Source of the DNA: Streptomyces sp. R44
Lineage (GTDB): Bacteria; Actinomycetota; Actinomycetes; Streptomycetales; Streptomycetaceae
DNA: 64,000 nucleotides
Assembly: GCF_041053105.1 (NCBI RefSeq)
Contig: NZ_CP163444.1
Coordinates: forward strand, 248,001 to 312,000
Reading direction: 5' to 3'
In this document: positions 45,912 to 54,214 of the stretch, piece by piece
Position numbering within the stretch: the first letter of the stretch is position 1
Layout: every line of letters starts with the position of its first letter
Position numbers and translations under genes: made by a program
The notes under the pieces: generated by a model
The model's input: the letters and a program-made list of their open reading frames with translations, nothing else
Databases searched by the model: none
What the model was told of the DNA's origin: nothing

Positions 45912-48761
45912 TCAGGTGGTGTCCGGCCTCTCGGGGTGGGCCAGGAGGAGAGGCGAGCTCAGGCGTGCTTCGGGGTGCATGCGGAGCAGGTGGTGCACCA
46001 CCCCGGACAGCCCGGGAAGCAGACCGGGTGCGAACGCCTCCTTGGCGAGGCCACCGACCGGACCGCGCTGCTCGATGCCGGTGATCAACTCTGCGTCGGC
46101 CTGTGCGGCGGACGGTCCCTCGTACCCCTTCAAACCGCGCAGGTGGTGCAGGAGCTCCCAGAGTCCGAGGTCGCCGTGACAGAGGGTGTGGCTCCAGCCG
46201 AACCCCTCGCGCAGGCCGGCCGGCCCGGAGCGGAGCGCGGTGCCCAGGTGGCGGGGATCGCCCGTGCGCCGGTAGAGGTCGAGGGCGGCCAGGCCGATGC
46301 CCGTGCTGCCGTGGCACCATGCGGTGGGGTGGTCGACGTCTCCTCCGATCCGCGCATCGACCCAGGCGCCTGCCTCCGGCGAGTACAGCGACTCTTCGAA
46401 GTCGTGTGCCAGAGTGCCGAGTTCGTACCACCGACGCCGGTCGGACGGGCCCCCGGCGGACGAGAGGGCGAGCCTGGTGAGCGCCCACCCGGCGCCGGTG
46501 GCGCCATGGGCGAATCCGCCGATGCCCTCGGGGAACATCACCGTGGACCACCGTGCTCCGCGGTCGTCGACGACCGCGCTCCGCTCCAGATGCCGACCGG
46601 CGGCCGCGGCGGCTTCCAACCACCGCTCCTCGCCGGTGATTTCGGCGAGGTCGAGCAGGGGGACGATCGCGCCGGCCGCGCCGCTGAGCACGTCGAGGGC
46701 ACGGTCCTCGGCGATGGCCTCCGGGGTCAGCAGCGCGGCCCTGGCGCGGGCGCGGTCGAGCAGCCCGGGCGTACCGAGAAGGCGGTGCAGCGCGGCCCAG
46801 GTCCACACCTGCGAGGCGATCCCGGTGAACCCGCCGAGCTGACGGGTCGGCGTGGTGTCCTCGGTGGCGGACAGTACCTCCAGGGTGCCCGCCAGCACGG
46901 ACTCGACACCGGCCACCGGATCGGCTCGGCCGGCCCGCTGCTCCCGCTGGTACTCCGCGAGGGCGAGGGCGACGCCGCCCTGCCCGGTGTAAAGGTCCGC
47001 GCCCAGCGGACGGACGGCCCAGCCGTAGTCCGTGAGCACGGGACTGATCCAGGTCGCTGTGGCGTCGGTGCCGCGCACGGCCGCCTCGCAGACCGTCCGC
47101 ACGGCCTCGGCCGCCAGCGTGCGGCGCCGCCGGTCCAGGTCCTCGGCGTGCGGCGCGCGGGCGGGCGTCCGTACCCGGTCCGGAAGCCTGCGTTCGTTCA
47201 GGTAGGCGCCGACCAGGGCGCTGCGAATGGTGTCGCGTTCACGGGTGAGGTCCGCCCGCCGCCACCCGGCGAGGAAGGCGTCCAGCCGCTGTCCGTCCAC
47301 CCGTTCGCCGAACGCGGGGATGTCTCCGACCAGGAGGTCCGCTATCTCCTGGTCGATCACGGCCGGTTCGCGCGGCGCGCCCGGGGCGGCGAGGGCGTTG
47401 CGGTGGAGGATGTCCCGGGCCCGGGCCAGGGCGGCGTCGGGGTCGTGCAGCGAAGCCGGGTGCCAGAGCATCCGGCCGATGTCCGTGTACGTCTGCGTGG
47501 GCCGCCGGATCCTGCGGACCCGGCAGCCGTCGAACACCCGCAACAGCGCGTCGAGTCCACCGCCCGCGTCGAGCTCCGTCAGGGCCTCGGTGAGCCCGTC
47601 GAAGCCGGTCAGCACCTGGTCCCAGTGGCGGATCAGCACCGGCTCGGGGCTGGGGTGGTTGCGGGCCGGCGGCAGGTCCACCGCGGCGACCTCCATGCGG
47701 GCGGTGTCCCGTCCTCCGTCCGTGATGACCGGGACGCGGATCTGCGGCTGCTGACCGGGCAGACCACCGGCGGCCGAGAGGTCCACGCCGGCGAGGGCGT
47801 AGCCGTCGGTGCGCAGCGGGAGGATGCCGGTGCGCAGCACGGTGTTGCGGATCGTCCGGGCCGCCCGGTCCACGGCGTCGCCGCGCCCGCTCGGCGGAAC
47901 CTCGACATCGGGGGTGAACAGGGCCTCTGCGTCGACGACGGCGGGCACCGGACCGTGGGCCACCAGGTTCTCGGCGTGCAGGTCGGTCCCGCCGAGGAGC
48001 CGCATCACCGCCAGCCAGCCGCCCAGGGCGCGGTAGAAGCGGGCGAGTTCCGCCTCGCCTCGGCAGTAGCGGTGACCGAGGTGCTCGGCCCAGCCGTAGC
48101 CGTCCCGTACCACCACCCTCGGTACGCCCAGGTCCTCGGCGCCGGGGACGGCGGCGACGAAGGAGCGCAGCGCGGCGTCCACCTCCACCGGTCGCGGCTT
48201 GTACATGACGCGGGCGGACTCGAAGACCAGCAGCGCCACCGCCCGGCCACCGTGGTGGGTGTCCCCTCGGGCCAGCTCCAGGGCGCGCAGCGGTCCGGGA
48301 TCGCCTCCGAGCAGGCCGGCGACGGCCCGACGGTCCGCGGCGAGCCGCGCACCCAGCTCCAGGGCGCCCTCGGTCAGCAGGCGCCCGGAGGCGAAGGCCC
48401 GTCGGCGCAGCGCCGGGTAGCGCCGGTGCAGGGTCTCGGAGAAGCCGGGCGTGGAGGCCTGCCGGAGGAAGGCGTCCCATCGCGCGGACGGGTCCGTGCC
48501 GGGCAGGTCGCCGGCGAGGGCTGCAGCCCTCAGCTCCAGCAGGAGCACCCGGTTGAGCCGGAGCTGGAAGGTACGGCGGAGAGCCTCGCGGGTCGCCTCG
48601 CGCAGGACTTCCCGCTCGTCGGAGGCCAGCCCGGCCATCCCTGGGATCCGGTCGTCCAGCTCCGCGAACAGCGGGGCCGCGAAGGCGTCCACGGGGCCCG
48701 CGAACCATCCCTCGGGCGGCGGTCCGTCGGCCGAGCGGGCCGCTGCCACCGGTTCCACCAT
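45912..48761 (-). CDS. Class II lanthipeptide synthetase (LanM)
   Basis: A 949-residue bifunctional enzyme. The N-terminal dehydratase has K188 in 'VMYKPRP', the D260-x-H262-x-x-N265 motif in 'GTDLHAENLV' and 'AVVDAEALF'. The C-terminal LanC-like cyclase has 'LYTGQGGVALALAEY' and the three zinc ligands C816 ('AWCHGSTG'), C861 and H862 ('TLCHGDLG'). It should phosphorylate and eliminate Ser/Thr and then form (methyl)lanthionine rings. The small Cys-rich gene at 48913 lies directly upstream and is the likely substrate. A hairpin lies between them. No LanT or protease gene is adjacent. Confidence 0.95.
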   Translation of the reverse strand: MVEPVAAARSADGPPPEGWFAGPVDAFAAPLFAELDDRIPGMAGLASDEREVLREATREALRRTFQLRLNRVLLLELRAAALAGDLPGTDPSARWDAFLRQASTPGFSETLHRRYPALRRRAFASGRLLTEGALELGARLAADRRAVAGLLGGDPGPLRALELARGDTHHGGRAVALLVFESARVMYKPRPVEVDAALRSFVAAVPGAEDLGVPRVVVRDGYGWAEHLGHRYCRGEAELARFYRALGGWLAVMRLLGGTDLHAENLVAHGPVPAVVDAEALFTPDVEVPPSGRGDAVDRAARTIRNTVLRTGILPLRTDGYALAGVDLSAAGGLPGQQPQIRVPVITDGGRDTARMEVAAVDLPPARNHPSPEPVLIRHWDQVLTGFDGLTEALTELDAGGGLDALLRVFDGCRVRRIRRPTQTYTDIGRMLWHPASLHDPDAALARARDILHRNALAAPGAPREPAVIDQEIADLLVGDIPAFGERVDGQRLDAFLAGWRRADLTRERDTIRSALVGAYLNERRLPDRVRTPARAPHAEDLDRRRRTLAAEAVRTVCEAAVRGTDATATWISPVLTDYGWAVRPLGADLYTGQGGVALALAEYQREQRAGRADPVAGVESVLAGTLEVLSATEDTTPTRQLGGFTGIASQVWTWAALHRLLGTPGLLDRARARAALLTPEAIAEDRALDVLSGAAGAIVPLLDLAEITGEERWLEAAAAAGRHLERSAVVDDRGARWSTVMFPEGIGGFAHGATGAGWALTRLALSSAGGPSDRRRWYELGTLAHDFEESLYSPEAGAWVDARIGGDVDHPTAWCHGSTGIGLAALDLYRRTGDPRHLGTALRSGPAGLREGFGWSHTLCHGDLGLWELLHHLRGLKGYEGPSAAQADAELITGIEQRGPVGGLAKEAFAPGLLPGLSGVVHHLLRMHPEARLSSPLLLAHPERPDTT

Positions 48762-48856
48762 GCTGAGTCCTCTCCTGACGTCTGGGTCGGGTTTCCGCAC
48801 ACGGGGGCCGGCCTGCGCGTGGCCGGGCCTGGTCGGCCTCGTCGGGCCGGGTCGGG

Positions 48857-48882
48857 CCGGGGAGCCCCTAAGGGCTCCCCGG
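48857..48882 (-). terminator. Attenuator-like hairpin between the precursor gene and lanM
   Basis: A perfect 11-base stem (48857-48867 and 48872-48882) with a 4-base loop. It lies 30 bases past the precursor stop and about 95 bases before the lanM start. Such hairpins in lanthipeptide operons allow much more precursor than enzyme to be made. Confidence 0.65.
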
Positions 48883-48912
48883 GTGGTGCGTCCGGTGCCG
48901 TACGGCGGTTCG

Positions 48913-49116
48913 TCAGCAGCAGTAGCTGTGCAGCGAGCCCGTACAGCTGCTGCACCCGGTGAGCAGCGCCTCGGTGGCGTCGGTCAGCGCGGCCTCTCCG
49001 GCCGCACCGCCCACGTAGAGCGGGCCGGCCGGGTTGTCGGCGCCGAAGGCCGTCTCGGCACCCTGGAGCCAGGCGGTGACGATCTCATCCGCGCGGGTGG
49101 TGGACATGATGGACAT
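48913..49116 (-). CDS. Putative lanthipeptide precursor for the LanM
   Basis: A 67-residue peptide with a strong ribosome site (AGGAGG, 6 bases). The leader has 'TRADEIVTAWLQGAETAFGA', then 'NPAGPLYVGG' and an acidic helix. The C-terminus is 'TGCSSCTGSLHSYCC', with Cys at 55, 58, 66 and 67 and Ser/Thr at 53, 56, 57, 59, 61 and 64. All four cysteines lie in the last 13 residues, as expected for a core peptide. A GG at 36-37 is one possible cleavage point, leaving a 30-residue product. It precedes lanM on the same strand. No close match to a named lantibiotic is evident to me. Confidence 0.82.
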   Translation of the reverse strand: MSIMSTTRADEIVTAWLQGAETAFGADNPAGPLYVGGAAGEAALTDATEALLTGCSSCTGSLHSYCC

Positions 49117-49639
49117 GCGGTACCTCCTACGATTCGCCGGAAGTGCACGGGGCTACAGAATCCACCGGAGGTGGTCCGTCCGGGATCTACCGGAACCGGC
49201 CAATCGTCGAGCGGGATTCCGGGCGCGCCCGACCCGGCCCGGAGGCCGCCGCTGCGCGGCCGGAACGATGGCCGCCGGTCGGCGCGCCGCAGACTCCGGC
49301 CATGGTGGCGGGCGGTGTAGGCCCCCTGCGCGTCCGGGTCCGCAGCGGCACCGCCGCGAGGCGCGAGGGGACTGCGACGGCGCCCGTCAAGGGCCGCGGT
49401 CCCAGCGCATTTGGCCATTAACGCCCCCGTGGCGGGGGCACGTACGGGGCGATCCGGCGCACGATCGCCCGGTCGAGCGAGCAGTCGAGAAGACCCGCCG
49501 CGGCCTCACGGGGGTTGGCCTTCCGCCTCAAAGGGAGTGTGTGCCAGTCGAATCGACGGCCCAGGTTCGCACATGCCGGCACCCCTGCGTCACGCCGCGG
49601 TGCGGCCGCGGCCTGGAGAGCGCCTGCACCCTCGTTCCG

Positions 49640-49990
49640 GGTGCTGGGGCTGTCTCTGCTGCTCGGCGCCCCGCCGGCCTGGCTGCCCGCCCGGGTGCCC
49701 TTCCCCGGCAAGGCGTTCGTCCGCTCACTCGTCCTGCTGCCCACGGTCCTGCCGCCGACGCTCGGCGGTGTCGCGCTGCTCCTCACCTTCGGGCATCGCG
49801 GACTCCTCGCGCCATGACAGGAGCACACCTTCGGCATCACTCTGCCGTTCCACACCTCCGGAGCCGTGCCGGCGTCAACGTTCGTCGCCATGTCCTCCTG
49901 GTCATCAGCCTGGATCCCCGCGACCGTCGTCACGGCGTCCAAGCGGTCGCGGGCGAACTCGGCGATACCGCCGCCGGGGACGAGGCAGGC
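49640..49990 (+). pseudogene. Molybdate ABC permease (modB) remnant
   Basis: The plus strand encodes 'FPGKAFVRSLVLLPTVLPPT' and 'LGGVALLLTFGHRGLLAP', then a TGA in place of the expected Trp, and continues in the same frame 'EHTFGITLPFHTSGAVPAST' and 'FVAM' before losing frame. This is the core of ModB permeases. The start, the end and the EAA loop are gone. The remaining DNA from 49117 to 50511 shows no supported gene. Confidence 0.8.
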
Positions 49991-50511
49991 CAGGCGGCGG
50001 TAACCGCGACCCAGGACCACCCCTCGACAGCAGCCCGCCAGCAGCGGTGTCGCGCAAAGAACCGCTGAGCCAGGCCCATGCCGATCAGGGGTGTACGGGA
50101 CAACTGCGGCTCATCGAGGGCGGCGAGCACCCCGTATCCCACTCCTCTGACCGTCCAGCAGGCGGCGCTCACGAGTGCTGTCGCTCCAGGAGACGGGCCG
50201 CTTCACTCGTGCCGTCCGATGACGACACCACCGGCCCGGCGGCGCGCCCGCCGCTGGGCCGTGAACACGCCCCCCGGCCACATCCCATGCATCGGTCTGG
50301 ATCCCGAGCATCCATGCCTCGCTCTCGTTTCGTGCGCCCCCGACGGCAAGGGCCAACCCCCCGGTCATCAGCCGTTCGGTCCCGGTGTCGAAGGCTCACG
50401 TACGTCCGCTGCATCGGAGGGCTGCCCGGGGCTGGGCGAGGGTGAGTTCTGCGGCCTTCGCCGGGGTCGGTGCCGAGATGGGAGTTCTCTAGAGCACTCC
50501 CGCCCGCCCCC

Positions 50512-50540
50512 TTGTCAGCGAGTCCGCCCCTCCCTACTTT
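50512..50540 (+). promoter_or_regulatory. Probable promoter of the second lanthipeptide operon
   Basis: TTGTCA (50512-50517) and TACTTT (50535-50540) are separated by 17 bases, a good match to a vegetative sigma-70-type promoter. It would give a leader of about 80-85 bases before the precursor ATG at 50630. Confidence 0.5.
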
Positions 50541-50629
50541 TGTTCAGCAAGTCCTTGGCCCGGCGGGTCCACCGACCCACGTCGGCCATTACCTGCTCCT
50601 CAGCGCACGACACACCATGGAGGCGTCAC

Positions 50630-50812
50630 ATGCCCTTAGCCGTGCCGGGTCTTCTGGAAGCCGACGGATTCCGCGACGCGGGTCCGCTGGAGATCGACGA
50701 CGAGGCGATCGCGTTCGAGGACGACGACCGCAGCGACCGCGAATACTCGGCGTGTCTCTCCGACCCCTGGGTGACCGCCACCACCCGCTTCGCCTGTGAC
50801 CTGAACTCGTAG
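50630..50812 (+). CDS. Putative precursor peptide of the LanL/LanKC-type synthetase
   Basis: A 60-residue peptide with GGAGG 6-7 bases before the ATG. The leader is acidic ('LEIDDEAIAFEDDDRSDRE'), and the C-terminus 'YSACLSDPWVTATTRFACDL' plus NS holds two Cys (42 and 56) and several Ser/Thr. T49-x-x-T52-x-x-x-C56 fits the Ser-x2-Ser-x(2-5)-Cys pattern used for labionin or lanthionine rings in class III/IV systems. It ends 2 bases before the synthetase start, implying translational coupling. It is too small for certainty, but position and composition agree. Confidence 0.75.
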   Translation: MPLAVPGLLEADGFRDAGPLEIDDEAIAFEDDDRSDREYSACLSDPWVTATTRFACDLNS

Positions 50813-50814
50813 CG

Positions 50815-53364
50815 GTGGCCGTTTCCATCACCGGCCGCAGCGGTTGGTCCGACGGCACGTGGTCGTATCTGAACGATCCGCGGATGCCGGTGATGGAACA
50901 CGGATGGAAACTGCACGTATCGGCGCGTCCCGGCGACCTCGACGCCGCCACCAGGCTCGTCCTGCCGGTGCTGTCCCGACACGTCTGCCATGCGAAGTTC
51001 GCCCGTGACCCCGAAACGCTGCGCCGCCTCAACTCCGGGGTGGTGAGCGCGGGAGCCGTCGGCAAGGCGATCACCGTCTACCCCACGCCCGGCGCTGTGG
51101 TCGAGGTCGGCCGCGAACTCGCCGCCGTACTGCGCGACCGGGAGGGCCCTCGGGTCGTCAGCGATCGGCGGGTCGACCCGAGGGCCCCGGTCTACTACCG
51201 CTACGGCCCCTTCACGGGCGACTACCGGACCGGCCGGAGCGGGCGGCTCGAATCCATCATGACCGGGCCGGACGGTCGCATCTTCGACGGCCTGGCCGTC
51301 GGCCGCTACAGGTGCCCACCCTGGGCCGAGGACCCCTTCGCACTCGACTCCGGACACGGTGACGAGCCGTCCGCGGCCGGCTTCGGCGGCGGACGCTACA
51401 CGGTCACCGCCGGCATCGCGCGTGCGCCCCGGGGCAACGTCTACCGCGCGGTCGACCGCACTCTCGGGCGGCCGGTGGTGGTCAAACAGGCGAGGGCCTT
51501 CGTGGGCGAGGACGAATTCGGTACGGACGCCCGTCACCGGCTGCGCAACGAGCGCACGGTCCTCACCGCGCTCGACGGCGTCACGGGCGTGCCCCGTGCA
51601 CTGGACTACTTCTCTCACCAGTCGGACGAGTACCTGGTGATGAGCAGCTGCGGCGACCGGGACCTGCGCAGGGAGGTTCTGCGGAACGGCCCGTACCGGG
51701 ACGACGACACCCGGCCGACGCGCGCCCTGTCCGTCCTCGCCTCCCGGCTCCTGCGCGTCCTGGACGCGATCCACGACGGGAACGTGGTCGTCCGCGATCT
51801 CAAGCCCGACAACGTCGTGCTCGACGACTCGGGCCCCGGCCACTGCCACGTCATCGACTTCGGGATCAGCGAGTGGGACGGTGCCGGCCCGGGCGGGGCG
51901 ACCCCCGGATACAGCGAGCCGGTTCTGCGCGCGACCGGACCGGCCGCCCCCGCCGACGACTACTACGCCCTCGGCGCGACCCTCTTCTTCGCCGCCACCG
52001 GCATGGATCCGGTGATCGTCGACACCGACCACGGGGTCAACCGGGACCGGACCCTGGCCTGCCTGGCATCGGCGCTCCCCGGGCGCGCCCACCGGGAGAT
52101 CCGGTCGTCGATCACCGGCCTCCTGAGCTTCGACCCGGCCGTACGGACCACCGCCGCCGACCGCCTGCGCACCGGCACGGCCGTCACCGCACCCCGGCCC
52201 GTGCGCCCGCGGATCGACAGCGACCTGCTGGACGAGATCATCGAGCACACGACCTCGTTCTGCGTCGGTGAAGCGCACTCGATCGTGGACCCGGTACAGG
52301 CCGCGCAACTGAACGTCCCGACCTCGATCGACGTCTACGGCGGCAGTTCGGGACTCGGACTGGAACTCCTCCACCATGCGCACCGGCCCCACGTGCGTTC
52401 TGCCGTCGCCGCGTTGGCGCGGTGGACGGCGGAACAGTCCAGGAACCTGCCACCCGGCTTCTACACGGGGCGCACCGGCGTCGAACTCTTCCTCGCGGAG
52501 GCGGGGACGGGGACGGACGCGGCCCCGCGGTCCGGGTACCCCGTCCTGCCGGAGCGCGCACCGGACGGCGGACCGCCGGAGGCGGACCTGATCGCGGGCG
52601 CCGCCGGAATCGGCCTCGGCCGACTGCTGCTCGCCCGCCACGCCCTCCGGTCCGGTGACCGACACGCCGCGGACCGACACCTCGCCATCGCCGCCGACTG
52701 CGACCGGATGCTGGCGTCGGGCACCGCCCGACTGACCCCGACCGGCCCGGACACGGCCGGCAGCGCCGCACTCCACGAGGGCATCGCGCACGGCGAGGCG
52801 GGCATCACCTGCTTCCTGCTGGAGTACAGCGACGCGACCGGGGACCCTGACGCGATCAGCCGCTCCGAGAAGGCCGCCGCACGCCTGGCCGCTGTGACAC
52901 CGGACATCATCGCAGCGGCCGCCGAGCCGGGGGCGACACGCCGCTACGGCTCGTGGTGCCGGGGCCTGGCCGGCATCGGAACCGTACTCGTCCGGGCCGC
53001 CGAACGCCTCGAGGAGCCCGGGTACCTCGACCTCGCCCAGCGGGCCGCGCGCGCCTGCGCCGCGCTGGCACCGCGGATGCCGCTGGTCACGCAGTGCTGC
53101 GGACTGGCCGGAGTGGGTGACCTGATGGTGGACGTCGCAGTCGCGTCCGCATCCGCGTCCGCGTCCGCGGAATTCTGGGACGCGGCCGAGACCGTCGCCC
53201 TGCTCATCCTGAGCCGCAGCGGCGGCACCTGGTCCCGGCCCGTGTTTCCGGACACCGGTCTCGCCCGGTCGAGTGCCACCTGGGCCGGCGGATCCGCGGG
53301 TGTGTTGGCCTTCTTCAGACGCCTGCGCGACCGGGGCGGCCCGCGGCTCGGCCTCGTCGCCTGA
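50815..53364 (+). CDS. Class III/IV lanthipeptide synthetase (LanKC/LanL: lyase-kinase-cyclase)
   Basis: An 849-residue three-part enzyme. The N-terminal lyase-like part has 'GWKLHVSARPGDLDAATRLV' and 'GKAITVYPTPGAVVEVG'. The Ser/Thr kinase part has K224 ('VVVKQARA'), D328/K330/N333 ('VVRDLKPDNVV') and D348 ('VIDFGISEW'). The C-terminal cyclase keeps metal-ligand positions C715 ('GSWCRGLAGIG') and C761-C762 ('TQCCGLAGVGD'), a CCG in place of the usual CHG. Retained ligands favour class IV (LanL) over class III. A SASASAS tract follows. The GTG start lies 2 bases after the precursor stop. Confidence 0.93.
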   Translation: MAVSITGRSGWSDGTWSYLNDPRMPVMEHGWKLHVSARPGDLDAATRLVLPVLSRHVCHAKFARDPETLRRLNSGVVSAGAVGKAITVYPTPGAVVEVGRELAAVLRDREGPRVVSDRRVDPRAPVYYRYGPFTGDYRTGRSGRLESIMTGPDGRIFDGLAVGRYRCPPWAEDPFALDSGHGDEPSAAGFGGGRYTVTAGIARAPRGNVYRAVDRTLGRPVVVKQARAFVGEDEFGTDARHRLRNERTVLTALDGVTGVPRALDYFSHQSDEYLVMSSCGDRDLRREVLRNGPYRDDDTRPTRALSVLASRLLRVLDAIHDGNVVVRDLKPDNVVLDDSGPGHCHVIDFGISEWDGAGPGGATPGYSEPVLRATGPAAPADDYYALGATLFFAATGMDPVIVDTDHGVNRDRTLACLASALPGRAHREIRSSITGLLSFDPAVRTTAADRLRTGTAVTAPRPVRPRIDSDLLDEIIEHTTSFCVGEAHSIVDPVQAAQLNVPTSIDVYGGSSGLGLELLHHAHRPHVRSAVAALARWTAEQSRNLPPGFYTGRTGVELFLAEAGTGTDAAPRSGYPVLPERAPDGGPPEADLIAGAAGIGLGRLLLARHALRSGDRHAADRHLAIAADCDRMLASGTARLTPTGPDTAGSAALHEGIAHGEAGITCFLLEYSDATGDPDAISRSEKAAARLAAVTPDIIAAAAEPGATRRYGSWCRGLAGIGTVLVRAAERLEEPGYLDLAQRAARACAALAPRMPLVTQCCGLAGVGDLMVDVAVASASASASAEFWDAAETVALLILSRSGGTWSRPVFPDTGLARSSATWAGGSAGVLAFFRRLRDRGGPRLGLVA

Positions 53365-53689
53365 CCGCTGCCACCGGTGGGCGCGGTCGCCCCGCCGCCC
53401 ACGTCGTACCGGACATGCCCGACGATCGGACACGACCGGCCCGGCCCGACCGCGGACCGTAGTGCATCAGCCCCCTGCCCGGACAGTACGTCAGCAACCA
53501 GGTCGAACTCCCGGACAGGGCGCGGGAGATACGCCCGTACAGCCACTCGGCCTCCCCCGGCCGCAAGACCTGCCGCATCACCGTCCATCGGGAACGCTCG
53601 GCTGACGGCGGCATCCCCGAGGGAGAGGATTCCTCCTGGCTGCGCCGTACGGCGACTCCCCGACACCTCCCTGCACCGCGCCGTTGAAG

Positions 53690-53865
53690 CCCGGGGCCCG
53701 GGGGTGCCGGAGACGACGAGACCGCCGTTCCACCGGTCGGGCAGGCGGATGACGAACTGGGCGTCGTGGTTCCAGCCGTGGTTGGTGTGGGTGGTGGACG
53801 TGTCGGGGAAGTACCCGTCGATCTGGATGCCGGGCACTCCGCTGGGCACGGACAGGTCCTTCGGG
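53690..53865 (-). pseudogene. N-terminal remnant of a tannase/hydroxybutyrate-oligomer-hydrolase-like esterase
   Basis: The minus strand gives 'GVPGIQIDGYFPDTSTTHTN' and 'HGWNHDAQFVIRLPDRWNGG', which is the start of secreted actinomycete esterases of this group. After 'LVVSGTPG' the match ends. The lipase box and all later parts are missing. Positions 53365-53689 and 53866-54214 show no intact gene. Confidence 0.6.
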
Positions 53866-54214
53866 GGTGATTCCCTCCCAGGCTCGGGGGCGGGGATCCG
53901 CGGGAGGCTGTGCGGCCGGTCGGCCTCTGGACGTGTATACGGCGCCCACCGTCAGCGGACGCCTGGTGGATGCAGGCACCATCCCGCCGCGCGACCGTAC
54001 GAAGGAGTCCTGGTGTGCGAACTCCCACGCCCTACTAGTCCGTTCGCGGGCCGGACCATGGACGCCCGTCACATTGCCTCTGCGTGAAGCCTGGGTGTCC
54101 CGCCCATGTCGGTGCCGGTCAGCGAACCCGCATGATTCACGCCACACCGAGGGCACGAGCCGCAGTCGCCACGGTGTCCCCTCCTCGTTTCCCCCCACCC
54201 GGAAGGCATCAGCC

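Noticed and set aside
50111..50414. Minus-strand open frames before the second lanthipeptide operon
   Set aside because: No family resemblance, no ribosome site, composition like random GC-rich DNA.
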